NCBI GenBank assembly: GCA_035274425.1
Contig: DATEOC010000027.1
Coordinates: 11,840 to 75,839, forward strand
Direction of reading: 5' to 3'
Source: JADMIH01 sp035274425
GTDB taxonomy: Bacteria; Chloroflexota; Chloroflexia; QHBQ01; JADMIH01
DNA: 64,000 nucleotides
Shown here one piece after another: positions 32,872 through 41,325 of the stretch (its first letter is position 1; each line of letters starts with the position of its first letter). The notes beneath the pieces were generated by a model. The model had not been told where the DNA came from and made no database searches. It saw only the letters and a list, made by a program, of their open reading frames with translations. The position numbers and the translations under genes were made by a program.

Positions 32872-34641
32872 ATGAAAAAGAATCAGAATAAGCAATTCGC
32901 GTTCTTATTGAAAGCGTTTATACCAGCGTTCCTGGCATTGCTCCCGCTACTGGCAGCGGGCGGGGGTATGTCTACCTCGGCTAAGGCGTCGCCACCTGAA
33001 GCTAAAGCGTCTGGTAGCGCTGAGACGCTCGTGCTACGGGTCTACTTCAAAGACAACGCGGAACGGGATAGGTTGGCGGTAGAGTTGACCGCCGAGGAAG
33101 CTGCTACAACAGGCGGCTACCTCACCGTACTCAGCGACCGGGCAGGTTATGACAGCATGGCGGCGCGCGGCCTCAAGGTGGAGATAGACCAGGCGGAGAC
33201 GAGGGTGTACAACGACCTCAGCCGAAAGGCCCAAGTCGACCCTGAAACCTTCTTTGGGAGCTACCGCACGGTCGAAGAGAACTACGCCTACATGGACTCA
33301 CTGGTGGCTGCATATCCCACCCTCGCTGAAAAGGTTGATATTGGCGATACATGGTGCAAGACGCACCCTGGTAGCTGCACCCAGCCTAATAGCTACAATG
33401 GCTATGATATGTACGTGCTACATATCACGAACCGCTCGATAGCCGGGCCTAAGCCGGTATTCTGGTTTGAGACGGGCATCCACTCCCGCGAGATCGCCTC
33501 GCCCGAAATGGCGACGCGCTTTATGAGCCAGATGCTCGACCAGTACAACACCAACCCCGACTCGCGCTGGCTCGTTGACTGGCATGACATCTGGGTGATG
33601 CCACACGTCAACCCGGATGGGCACCACGTTGTCGAGAATGGCTCAAGCACCCCGCGCACGCAGCGCAAGAACGCCGACAAGAACGACGGCTGCACCGCTT
33701 ACCCTCCCACTAATTCCAGCCAGTTCGGCACGGACCTGAACCGCAACTTCCCCTTCAAGTGGGCCTGCTGCGGCGGATCGAGCGGGACGCCGTGCAACCT
33801 CACTTACCGCGGCCCCTCATCAGGTTCGGAGGAGGAGACGGCGGCGGTCGCCAACAAGATACGCTCCCTCATACCGGACCAGCGCGGCTCCAGCGATACC
33901 AGCGCCGCGCCTATCACCACTACGGGGATATACCAGAGCCTGCACACCTACGCTGCCCTCAACCTCTATGCCTGGGGTTGGACCACGAGCGCGCCTCCCA
34001 ACGTGACCGACCTGGCTAACATCGGCAAGCACATGAAGGCGACGAATGCTTTCCCGGCGGGTAATAACTACACGACATGCCAGCCACCTAGCTGCCTGTA
34101 CGCCGTGGATGGGGACTCGGCAGACTGGGGCTATGGCGAGCGTGGCATCCCGTCCTACACGACGGAGCTTCGCGGCACGTCTGGCGGCTTCTTCCCTCCG
34201 TTCAGCGACATAGCGACCCTCTATAACGAGAACAAGGGGATGCTCGTCTACATGGCGAAGATCGCTCGCACGCCGTACCTCACCACTCGTGGCCCGGATG
34301 CTGATAGCTTCCCCACCACGCTCACAGTCAGCGTAATAGGGTCTGTGCAGCTCAACGGCAGGATCAATTACAACTGGACGGGCAACTCTTACCTGCAAAA
34401 CGTGGCCGCCGCCCAGTACTACATCGACACCCCGCCCTGGGCAGGTGGCACGGGTGTGGCGATGTCCGCCACCGACGGCAGCTTCAATTCCTCTACCGAG
34501 GCGGTACGTGCTACTATAAGCGGAGTGGGGCTAACTCCGGGGCGGCACGTCCTATTCGTGCGCGGTAGAGGGGTGAACAGCTATTCAGGCTTCCAGAGCT
34601 GGGGGCCGGTTACGGGTGTGTTCCTGGATGTGACTCCTTGA
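32872..34641 (+). CDS. Secreted zinc carboxypeptidase, M14 family
   Basis: An exported metallocarboxypeptidase that trims C-terminal residues from peptides. A signal peptide covers about residues 1-40 (KAFIPAFLALLPLLAAGGG). The catalytic domain (about 130-460) shows the zinc ligands His204 and Glu207 in GIHSREIASPE and His358 in SLHTYAAL, the substrate-binding DLNRNFPFKW at 288-297 (Arg291), and the catalytic Glu432 in YTTELRG. A C-terminal beta domain of about 120 residues follows and may bind surfaces or act as a chaperone. 589 aa overall. GGAGGG precedes the ATG. It stands alone; its promoter has TTAACA-like boxes. Confidence 0.93.
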   Translation: MKKNQNKQFAFLLKAFIPAFLALLPLLAAGGGMSTSAKASPPEAKASGSAETLVLRVYFKDNAERDRLAVELTAEEAATTGGYLTVLSDRAGYDSMAARGLKVEIDQAETRVYNDLSRKAQVDPETFFGSYRTVEENYAYMDSLVAAYPTLAEKVDIGDTWCKTHPGSCTQPNSYNGYDMYVLHITNRSIAGPKPVFWFETGIHSREIASPEMATRFMSQMLDQYNTNPDSRWLVDWHDIWVMPHVNPDGHHVVENGSSTPRTQRKNADKNDGCTAYPPTNSSQFGTDLNRNFPFKWACCGGSSGTPCNLTYRGPSSGSEEETAAVANKIRSLIPDQRGSSDTSAAPITTTGIYQSLHTYAALNLYAWGWTTSAPPNVTDLANIGKHMKATNAFPAGNNYTTCQPPSCLYAVDGDSADWGYGERGIPSYTTELRGTSGGFFPPFSDIATLYNENKGMLVYMAKIARTPYLTTRGPDADSFPTTLTVSVIGSVQLNGRINYNWTGNSYLQNVAAAQYYIDTPPWAGGTGVAMSATDGSFNSSTEAVRATISGVGLTPGRHVLFVRGRGVNSYSGFQSWGPVTGVFLDVTP

Positions 34642-34660
34642 GAATGTACTGTTTACGGAG

Positions 34661-34792
34661 GAACATTACCAAAATAATCAGCATATGTGCATCTGGCCCC
34701 GCCCGGCATCTGAAGATGCGGGCTACACATACAAAGCCTCCCTTCGGAGGCTAGAGCGTATAGGGTATAGGCCGATTACTTTGGTAATGTTC
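34661..34792. repeat. 132-bp palindromic element (copy 1)
   Basis: Ends GAACATTACCAAAATAATC and its complement (one mismatch). Inside is GCCCGGCATCTGAAGATGC, GGGCTACACATAC and a CCTCCCTTCGGAGG hairpin. A second copy is at 56467-56600 and a degenerate internal part at 28725-28765. Confidence 0.8.
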
Positions 34793-34852
34793 ACCAGTCG
34801 CGTGGTAAGCCTACTTTCAAGTCCGTTCAATCTATGAGGGGGAGGTGTTGTG

Positions 34853-35341
34853 ATGTACTACTGGGTGGTGTTCTTGCATATGGTGGGTGTGTTCGGGTTC
34901 TTGCTGGCGCACGGGGTATCCGCGGGGGTAATCTTGCGGCTGAGGAGCGAGAGCGATCCTGAGCGGATACGGGCGCTGCTTGAATTGTCGGGCCACTCTT
35001 ACAGCGTAATGTACCCGTCGCTGCTCGTGCTGCTGGTGGCGGGTATCATCTCCGGCTTCATGGGTCAGTGGTGGGGCCAGGGGTGGATATGGGCGTCGCT
35101 GGTGGTACTCGTGCTGATTTACGTAGGGATGACGGTGCGGGGGTCGAGCTACCTGACGCGTCTGCGGAAGGCTGTGGGGGCTGAGTATTTCGAGAAGATG
35201 AAGTTGCAGCCCCCTTTGACGCCGTTGAGCAAGGAAGAGATAGCGGGCTTGATGGAGCCGTCGCGGGGCTTTGAGTTGCTGGCGATAGGCGTGGGGGGTC
35301 TGCTGATTATCCTCTGGTTGATGATATTGAAGCCATTTTAG
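34853..35341 (+). CDS. DUF2269-like membrane protein
   Basis: A 162-aa integral membrane protein with four hydrophobic segments (about 3-25, 48-66, 80-97, 140-158). The beginning YYWVVFLHMVGVFGFLLAHG with its conserved His fits DUF2269-type proteins of unknown function. GGAGG lies 7 bases before the ATG at 34853; a GTG immediately before it (34850) is an alternative. It is monocistronic. Confidence 0.75.
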   Translation: MYYWVVFLHMVGVFGFLLAHGVSAGVILRLRSESDPERIRALLELSGHSYSVMYPSLLVLLVAGIISGFMGQWWGQGWIWASLVVLVLIYVGMTVRGSSYLTRLRKAVGAEYFEKMKLQPPLTPLSKEEIAGLMEPSRGFELLAIGVGGLLIILWLMILKPF

Positions 35342-35360
35342 AGGAGGGATGAAATGTGGG

Positions 35361-35389
35361 GTAGGGGCGTGGCGCCGCCACGCCCCTAC
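35361..35389. repeat. GTAGGGGCGTGGC hairpin
   Basis: Two 13-base perfect arms with loop GCC after the DUF2269-like gene. No T-run. It is related to the inverted repeat at 28870-28980. Confidence 0.6.
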
Positions 35390-35445
35390 GAGCCATACTC
35401 GCTCTTCTTAGCAAGGTCTTACTGGCACCTTTCTTGCTTCGAGGT

Positions 35446-35451
35446 TATAAT
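35446..35451 (+). promoter_or_regulatory. -10 box for the ferritin-like gene; overlapping sigma-54-like site
   Basis: TATAAT at 35446, 76 bases before the gene. Directly upstream, TGGCAC-N5-TTGC at 35423-35437 matches the -24/-12 form of sigma-54 promoters. The ordinary -10 is the safer reading. Confidence 0.4.
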
Positions 35452-35527
35452 GGATAATCCAATCCAGCATTACGACGGATCGAAAAGTAGCGCGGCTGCG
35501 CTATAGAATAAGAGGAGGTCATTTGGA

Positions 35528-36259
35528 ATGAGCAACAAGAGAACATTGAAGGCGCTCGAAGAGCTGGTCAAGACAGAGCACATGGCAATCGGCGCTCTCG
35601 ACGCGGCTATGGAAGAGGCTGAGGACGGCAAGCTACGAAAACAGTATCGCAAGTGGCGCGACTCGCACGCAAAGCAGGCCGATGCGCTGAACGATAGGAT
35701 AGAGGACCTGGGCGGCGAGCCTCTTGAGTATGAAGCAGGTACCGGCAAGGGCCAGGGTGGCCTGTGGGGTAAGATTACCAGCATGCGCGACGATACCAGC
35801 ATCGAGGGTATGCGCGTGGGCGCGGAGCGTGGCATCAAGCGCTACATAGATCACATTGACGACATCGAAGACCCCAAGGCGCTCAACGTCGTTCGCCGCA
35901 ACCTCGAGTCGAAGCAGGATGAGATGCGCTGGTACGACGAGCAGGCCTCTAAGGAGCGCGAGAAGACCGTTGAGACTAAAGTAGAGGTCTCTCGCGGGAA
36001 GGTTGAAGACATGGTAGAAGCGGAGGGTGGCAAGAAGGGTGGCCTGCCTTTCCCGTTACTCCTTCTCATAGGCGCGCTCGCAGCTGCGGCGTACTTCCTC
36101 CTCAAGCGCGGGGACGATTCTGAGTTCGATGACTACGGCGAGGACGCTTTCGAATATGACTCTGAGAGCAGCATGAGTGGCGGTGGAGACTCCGCTTCCG
36201 GCTCCGGCAGCACGTCGGAGTACAGCGCCTCGATAAGCCACGGCAGCAACGGCAGCTAA
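35528..36259 (+). CDS. Ferritin-like helical protein with C-terminal membrane anchor
   Basis: A 243-aa protein. Residues 1-140 are a pair of charged helical hairpins with KTEHMAIGALDAAMEEAED and RNLESKQDEMRWYDEQA, the pattern of DUF2383/ferritin-like four-helix proteins. A single membrane helix lies at about 175-192 (PLLLLIGALAAAAYFLL), and the C-terminus is Ser/Gly/Asp-rich and disordered. Such proteins are often induced by stress or sporulation. AGGAGG is just upstream. It ends in a strong terminator shared with the convergent cupin gene. Confidence 0.7.
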   Translation: MSNKRTLKALEELVKTEHMAIGALDAAMEEAEDGKLRKQYRKWRDSHAKQADALNDRIEDLGGEPLEYEAGTGKGQGGLWGKITSMRDDTSIEGMRVGAERGIKRYIDHIDDIEDPKALNVVRRNLESKQDEMRWYDEQASKEREKTVETKVEVSRGKVEDMVEAEGGKKGGLPFPLLLLIGALAAAAYFLLKRGDDSEFDDYGEDAFEYDSESSMSGGGDSASGSGSTSEYSASISHGSNGS

Positions 36260-36271
36260 GTAAATTAGTTT

Positions 36272-36320
36272 GGCATAAAGAAAAATCTGACCGCTAAGCG
36301 GTCAGATTTTTCTTTATGCC
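36272..36320. terminator. Bidirectional intrinsic terminator
   Basis: A perfect 23-base-pair hairpin with loop TAA; the arms carry A5 and T5 runs, so either strand has a T-tract after the GC stem. It includes the stop codon of the cupin gene. Confidence 0.9.
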
Positions 36321-36814
36321 GGATGCATGGGTGGCCCCACGATTATGCCCCCGTAGCTCCGGAGCAGCGCTATCAGTTTTGCTACATCAGGTGGAGTTCC
36401 GGCGTGCGTACTTTCCATCAATTCCGCCGAGTCATCGAAGTACTTTTCTAAGCCCGCGGGCGAGATTATGCTGAGGAAACGTACCGGCTCGTTATAGGGA
36501 TTACAGAAAGTGTGGGCCGACCCTCGCGGCACGAATGCGAGCGCCCCTGGCGGGACATCTATCGTGCGCTCACCGAGTTGCAGGCGTAACGTGCCGGTAA
36601 GGACGTAGAGCATCTCGTCCTCTCGCGTATTTATGTGCAGGGGAGGGCCTGGCGTGCCAGGCGGCATTGCGGTCTCGACGGCAGCCCACGCTCCGCCGGT
36701 GTCTTCACCTCTGACTCTGATTAGCACCGTGCCCCCTGGCGATATGATGGCTTTCCCCTCGCCTGGACCCAGCACGAAACTGTCGTCTGTGAGGTATGCT
36801 TTCGCGTCAGCCAT
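36314..36814 (-). CDS. Cupin-domain protein
   Basis: A 166-aa single-cupin protein. Cupin motif 1 is PGPPLHINTREDEMLYVLTG (about residues 55-75, with His and Glu metal ligands) and motif 2 is GALAFVPRGSAHTFCNP (about 88-104, with the third His). The metal site looks complete, so a dioxygenase or sugar-binding role is possible. GGAGG lies upstream of the ATG at 36814; the frame stays open through translated heptamers to 36922, which I exclude. It is divergent from the XRE/NB-ARC gene. Confidence 0.87.
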   Translation of the reverse strand: MADAKAYLTDDSFVLGPGEGKAIISPGGTVLIRVRGEDTGGAWAAVETAMPPGTPGPPLHINTREDEMLYVLTGTLRLQLGERTIDVPPGALAFVPRGSAHTFCNPYNEPVRFLSIISPAGLEKYFDDSAELMESTHAGTPPDVAKLIALLRSYGGIIVGPPMHPA

Positions 36815-36835
36815 AAGCGCTGCCTCCTGTTTGCT

Positions 36836-36998
36836 GGACGACGGACGACGGACGACGGACGACAGACGACGGAAGATAAGTGTCGAATGGTATTTTCCCT
36901 CTGCCCTCTGTCTACTACCCACTGCCTCCTGTCGTCCGTCCTGCCTCCTATCGTCCGTCGTCTATCGTCCGTCGTCTATCGTCCGTCGTCTATCGTCT
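36836..36998. repeat. Heptamer repeats in inverted arrangement
   Basis: GACGACG/GACGACA units at 36838-36874, then reverse-complement TCGTCCG and TCGTCTA units at 36927-36998. They occupy most of the 303-base divergent gap between the cupin and XRE genes. Confidence 0.85.
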
Positions 36999-37030
36999 CT
37001 AAAGCTATGGCTAGATTAAAGCAGAGAGCG

Positions 37031-37039
37031 TGATATAAT
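37031..37039 (+). promoter_or_regulatory. Extended -10 promoter (TGATATAAT)
   Basis: TGn plus perfect TATAAT, about 80 bases before the XRE/NB-ARC gene start and just outside the heptamer repeat. Confidence 0.55.
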
Positions 37040-37117
37040 GGTCTGCACAAAAGCCGTACAAAAAACCGCACTCCTGGACCTTTGCAGCACAGTAAGCGGG
37101 GATTTCGGTCGTCTCAT

Positions 37118-39661
37118 ATGAACGATACAGTTCCATTTGGACGGTGGCTAAAAGAGCGTCGCCAATCGCTCGACATGACGCAAGAGAACCTTGCCGATAG
37201 GGTAGGGTGCGCGCTGTCTACTGTCGAGAAGATTGAGCGTGGGCTGCGCCGTCCATCTCACCAGATAGCCCGCAGGCTCGCCGAAGAATTACGCATACCC
37301 ATCGAAGAACAGGCGCTCTTTGTAGAGTGGGCGCGGCTAGCGCCTGATGACCGGGAGGCTCCTTCCGCACCGGAGTGGGAACGATCCCCTAAGGCATCTC
37401 AGGGCAATCTGCCCGCTCAGGCTACGGCTCTTATTGGGCGGGATAGGGAACTGGCAGAGACTCGTGCCTTGCTTACCAGGGAGGAGGTGCGCCTCCTTAC
37501 GCTGCTTGGCCCGCCTGGTATCGGTAAGACGCGCCTCTCGCTGGCACTTGGTGAGTCCCTGGTGGGAGAATTCGCAGATGGGGTGTGGTTCGTGCCGCTG
37601 GCTGCCATCAGTGATCCTACGCTGGTTGCATCTACCATCGCCAAGACGCTGGGGCTTCAAGAAGGTCCTAACCAGGCTGCTGATGAAGGGTTGCAGGCTT
37701 ACTTGCGCGAGAGGCAGATACTGCTCGTGCTGGACAACTTCGAGCAGATTATACCGGCTGCGTCGTTAATATCCGATTTGCTTGCGGCTTCGCCGGGGTT
37801 GAAGGTGCTGGTTACGAGCAGGACAACGTTGGATATCTACGGCGAGCACCATTACGACGTGCCGCCCCTCGATCTGCCCGACCTGGCAAACCTACCGCCC
37901 GGTGGCGCTTTGCAGAGCTATCCGGCGGTGGAGCTATTTGTGAGGCGTGCCCAGGCAGTCGCGCCACGCTTCACCCTTACCGAGGAGAACGGCCCGTCAA
38001 TCGTGGAGATATGCGCGCGGCTGGACGGGCTGCCGCTCGCTATCGAGTTGGCCGCGGCGCGGAGCAGGTTGTTCGACCCGCTCAGCATACTGCGGAGGTT
38101 GGACCGGCGGCTGCCTCTATTGTCCGGGGGTCCTCGTGATCGCACGCCCAGGCAACAGAGTCTGCGGGGAGCTATCAACTGGAGCTATGACCTGCTGAAC
38201 GACGCGGAGAAGAGCCTCTTCCGGCGTCTATCGGTCTTTGTGGGTGGGTGCACCCTCGAAACGGTAGATGAGTCTAAATTCTGGCAATCCAATTTTGGCG
38301 CGGAACCTGACCCTGGCCCAGCCCATAATGGTGCCGGTCTGTATGCTCAAGCTCCAACAGCGGAGGATTTGATCAGCTCGCTGGCCGGTAAGAGCCTCCT
38401 GCAACGGCACGACGTGGGTGGGGAGGTCCGTTTTATACAGTTGGAAACGGTCCGAGAGTACGCCGCCGAACAGTTAGAAGCGAGTGGAGAGGGAGAAGAG
38501 GCGAGAGATAGGCATGCCTGGTATTACCTTGCGCTTGCGGCGTCGGCGGAGCCTCAACTTAAGGGGGCGCTGCAAAAGGTGTGGCTGAACAGGCTGGAGG
38601 CGGAGCACGACAATTTTCGTGCCGTTATGAGCCGGGCGCTTGAGCGGGGCAACGCTGAAATAGTCTTGCGCCTGGGTGCCAGCTTGTGGAGATTCTGGTG
38701 GATGCGAGGTTACACCCGCGAGGGATATGGCTGGCTGGAGAGAGCGCTGGCCGCCGGAGGGGAGGTCGAGCCTGGGGTGCTCGCGCCTGCACTACACGCC
38801 GCCGCCGCGCTCATTCATGAGTTGGGAGATTATGAGCAGGCGGAACTCCTCTATAATAAGAGCATCGCTTTACAAAGAGATCTGGGTGAGAGGCGCGGTC
38901 TCGCTATGGCGCTATGTAACCTGGGGAGCGTCCATTGGAACCGCGGCGACTACGAGGCTGCGCGCTCACTTTACGAAGAGAGCCTGGGGCTGTATGAGGA
39001 GGTGGGGGACAAGTGGGGCATCTCTGTGACGCTGACGAACCTGGGAGTGGTGGCAAGCGCACAACGCGATTACGAAGAGGCACGCCGCATCCAGGAGAAG
39101 AATCTAGCCATAAAACGAGAGTTGCAGGACAAGGCCGGGATCGCTATCACGCTGAATAACCTCGGCGTGCTGGCGCAGTACGTCGAAGATTATGCGAGGG
39201 CGAGAGAATTCTACGAAGAGAGCCTCACTATACGTAGGGAGATAGTAGATAAGAGCGGGCTGGCTATATCGCTCGTGAATTTAGGGGCCGTCGCATTTCA
39301 GCTGGGAGACCATACAACAGCCTATGCCAGTTGCGTCGAATCGCTAGAGTTGCGGTCGGAATTGGGTGACAGGCATGGGGCGGCATTCGTGCTGGAGGAG
39401 CTGGCAAGTTTTGCATCGGCAGAGGGAGAGCCAACGATAGCTGCCCGCCTATACGGGGCATCTGAGGTTATTCGGGAGGCCGTTGGCTCGCCGCTCTCCC
39501 CGGCGGAGAGGGTGCGCTATGATGCGAATATCTCTAGAGCACGCTCTGCCCTTGAGGAGGCGTCGTTTGACGCAGCATGGGCGGCTGGGCGTGCTATGTC
39601 ACAAGGCGAAGCGGTCAAATACGCGCTGGCCTTCGCGGCTAGCGCTCATGAGGTTGGATGA
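37118..39661 (+). CDS. XRE / NB-ARC ATPase / TPR signalling regulator
   Basis: An 847-aa STAND-type regulator. An N-terminal XRE helix-turn-helix (residues 5-65, GRWLKERRQSLDMTQENLA) is followed by an NB-ARC ATPase with Walker A LGPPGIGKTRL near 130, Walker B LLVLDNFEQI near 207 and SRTTLDIYGE (sensor 1) near 235; GLPLAIELAAARS near 303 is the GLPLA motif. The C-terminal third (about 545-800) holds five or more TPR units of 40 residues, read from LGDYEQAELLYNKSIALQ onward, that sense a ligand or partner. Such proteins are expanded in filamentous Chloroflexota and actinobacteria. The stop is followed directly by heptamer repeat. Its target is unknown. Confidence 0.9.
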   Translation: MNDTVPFGRWLKERRQSLDMTQENLADRVGCALSTVEKIERGLRRPSHQIARRLAEELRIPIEEQALFVEWARLAPDDREAPSAPEWERSPKASQGNLPAQATALIGRDRELAETRALLTREEVRLLTLLGPPGIGKTRLSLALGESLVGEFADGVWFVPLAAISDPTLVASTIAKTLGLQEGPNQAADEGLQAYLRERQILLVLDNFEQIIPAASLISDLLAASPGLKVLVTSRTTLDIYGEHHYDVPPLDLPDLANLPPGGALQSYPAVELFVRRAQAVAPRFTLTEENGPSIVEICARLDGLPLAIELAAARSRLFDPLSILRRLDRRLPLLSGGPRDRTPRQQSLRGAINWSYDLLNDAEKSLFRRLSVFVGGCTLETVDESKFWQSNFGAEPDPGPAHNGAGLYAQAPTAEDLISSLAGKSLLQRHDVGGEVRFIQLETVREYAAEQLEASGEGEEARDRHAWYYLALAASAEPQLKGALQKVWLNRLEAEHDNFRAVMSRALERGNAEIVLRLGASLWRFWWMRGYTREGYGWLERALAAGGEVEPGVLAPALHAAAALIHELGDYEQAELLYNKSIALQRDLGERRGLAMALCNLGSVHWNRGDYEAARSLYEESLGLYEEVGDKWGISVTLTNLGVVASAQRDYEEARRIQEKNLAIKRELQDKAGIAITLNNLGVLAQYVEDYARAREFYEESLTIRREIVDKSGLAISLVNLGAVAFQLGDHTTAYASCVESLELRSELGDRHGAAFVLEELASFASAEGEPTIAARLYGASEVIREAVGSPLSPAERVRYDANISRARSALEEASFDAAWAAGRAMSQGEAVKYALAFAASAHEVG

Positions 39662-40000
39662 AGGACGACGGACGACGGACGACGGACGACGGACGATAGA
39701 CGATAGACGATAGACGATAGACGATGGACGATAGACGATGGACGATAGACGATAGACGATAGACGATAATTTGTGAAACGTGATGCGTGATGCGTGAAAT
39801 AGGAGTTTAGCCGATAGTTCGTAATTCGTAATTCGTAATTCGTAATTCCCTAAAACCTCTGCGCCCTCTGCGTCTCTGCGGTGAATTACCATCTATCGTC
39901 CGTCGTCCGTCGCCCGTCGCCCGTCGTCCATCACGTTCATAAATCTGTAGCAGGTAAAGATACGATTCTTTACGTAGGCATTCCTATAGACAGGGGGATG
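39662..40000. repeat. Long heptamer array: 15 units, then GTAATTC and CGCAGAG repeats
   Basis: Fifteen units (4 GACGACG, 11 GACGATA/GACGATG) run from 39664 to 39768. GTGATGC units, four GTAATTC units and CTCTGCGCCCTCTGC follow, then CGTCGTC/CGTCGCC units to 39930. No coding potential. Confidence 0.92.
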
Positions 40001-40060
40001 CTGCGTGTGTTACCATCTTTGACGTGAGCTAGGTTCCCTAGACCACACGCATTTTTTGAT
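40001..40060 (+). promoter_or_regulatory. Structured leader with terminator-like stem
   Basis: GCGTGTG (40003) pairs with CACACGC (about 40045), directly followed by ATTTTTT, as in an intrinsic terminator; inside is CTAGGTTCCCTAG. A preceding GCATTCC/GGGGATGC stem (39980-40002) could compete. It lies in the leader of the SH3-NlpC/P60 gene, so a riboswitch or attenuator is possible. I cannot match it to a known class. Confidence 0.45.
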
Positions 40061-40084
40061 AGCACATAGTTTGGAGGCGTACTT

Positions 40085-41233
40085 TTGAAGCTCAGCAACC
40101 GTTTCGCCAATTCAGTAGGCGCGGCAGCTCTTTCTCTCCTAATCCTCTTCTCGTCTCTATTCGCAACTCCCACAGCTTCCTATGCAGCGACCCCTATCAC
40201 CGTGGGTGGGAAGGCCGTTGTCACGAACACGGATGGTGATAACATAAACGTGCGCGAGGGCGCAGGTGTTGCCAACGCCCAGGTAGCGGAGGCCCATGAA
40301 GGCGAGATCGTTACGGTGCTGGCAGGCCCGAAGAAAGACTCCAATGGCAAGAACTGGTATAAGATACAGGCTCCAGACGGCACAGGTTGGGTCCGCGCCG
40401 ACTTCCTGGAAGGGAAGAGCAACGCTTCCTCCACTTCCTCCAATAGCAATTCGACACCCAAGCAAGCCGCAAAGCTGACCGGCTTCGCCAAGGTAGCTAA
40501 TACGGATGGCGACCCCCTCAGGATGCGCTCCGCCGCCAGCAAGGACGGCAAGGTAATCACTACCCTCGCCCCCGATACGAGCGTGGCGATAAAGCAGGGA
40601 CCCCTGACCGACGCGGATAAGGTTGTGTGGTACCAGGTGTCCGCGAATGGCGTCACCGGGTGGGTGATGGGCCAGTACCTCGTACAATCACAGGCCCCTT
40701 CTAAGGCCGCTACAGAGAAGAAGCCTGCCACGCAGTCGAAGCCCGTCGTTGAAGCCAAGCCCGCCGTTTCCACCGAGAAGCCGGTTGCCACCAAGACCGA
40801 GCAGAAGCCGGCAACCAAGAGCGCGCCGGAAGTCAATACGGCATCGGAGACCAACTATTCCTCAAGAGGCGAGGCCATAGTCAGCACGGCGATGAAGTAC
40901 CTCGGCTACAGGTATCGCTACGGCGGCACCACCCCCAACGGTTTCGATTGCAGCGGCTTCGCCTATTACGTCTATAACAAAGTGGGCGTGAAGCTCAGCC
41001 GCGATATGAACGTACAGATCAACAGTGGGACGAGGATCAGCCGCGACAATCTGATGCCCGGCGACCTCCTCTTCTGGTCGAATACGTACAAGCGTGGCCT
41101 GTCGCACGTTGGCATCTATATCGGCAACGGCAAGTTCATCCACGCCGAAAATGAGAGCACGGGCGTGGTGATAAGCTCTCTGAACACGGCATACTGGGCA
41201 AGCCGATATACAGGAGCGACCCGGCCTCGCTAG
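40085..41233 (+). CDS. Secreted SH3-NlpC/P60 cell-wall hydrolase
   Basis: A 382-aa peptidoglycan endopeptidase. Signal peptide at 1-35 (AAALSLLILFSSLFATPTASYA); two bacterial SH3 domains at about 40-108 and 135-200 (each with a VREG/MRSA ... GWV pattern); a Lys/Pro/Ala-rich linker at 205-250; NlpC/P60 domain at 260-382 with catalytic Cys289 in FDCSGF, His341 in SHVGIYIG and His353 in FIHAE. The start is the TTG at 40085, 8 bases after GGAGG. It is followed by an intrinsic terminator. It probably cuts stem peptides during growth or division. Confidence 0.94.
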   Translation: MKLSNRFANSVGAAALSLLILFSSLFATPTASYAATPITVGGKAVVTNTDGDNINVREGAGVANAQVAEAHEGEIVTVLAGPKKDSNGKNWYKIQAPDGTGWVRADFLEGKSNASSTSSNSNSTPKQAAKLTGFAKVANTDGDPLRMRSAASKDGKVITTLAPDTSVAIKQGPLTDADKVVWYQVSANGVTGWVMGQYLVQSQAPSKAATEKKPATQSKPVVEAKPAVSTEKPVATKTEQKPATKSAPEVNTASETNYSSRGEAIVSTAMKYLGYRYRYGGTTPNGFDCSGFAYYVYNKVGVKLSRDMNVQINSGTRISRDNLMPGDLLFWSNTYKRGLSHVGIYIGNGKFIHAENESTGVVISSLNTAYWASRYTGATRPR

Positions 41234-41259
41234 AGAGCAAGAATACGGATAAGTATAAA

Positions 41260-41294
41260 CAAAGGGAGGGCGCAGATGCCCTCCCTTTGTTTTT
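41260..41294 (+). terminator. Intrinsic terminator of the NlpC/P60 gene
   Basis: A 12-base-pair perfect stem (CAAAGGGAGGGC and complement) with a 6-base loop, followed by TTTTT. Confidence 0.9.
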
Positions 41295-41308
41295 AGGACT
41301 AACTGGTG

Positions 41309-41317
41309 TGCTATAAT
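41309..41317 (+). promoter_or_regulatory. Extended -10 promoter (TGCTATAAT), probably leaderless
   Basis: TGn plus TATAAT ends 8 bases before the ATG at 41326, so the transcript probably starts at or within a base or two of the start codon. No Shine-Dalgarno is seen. Confidence 0.55.
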
Positions 41318-41325
41318 TCGTCGAA

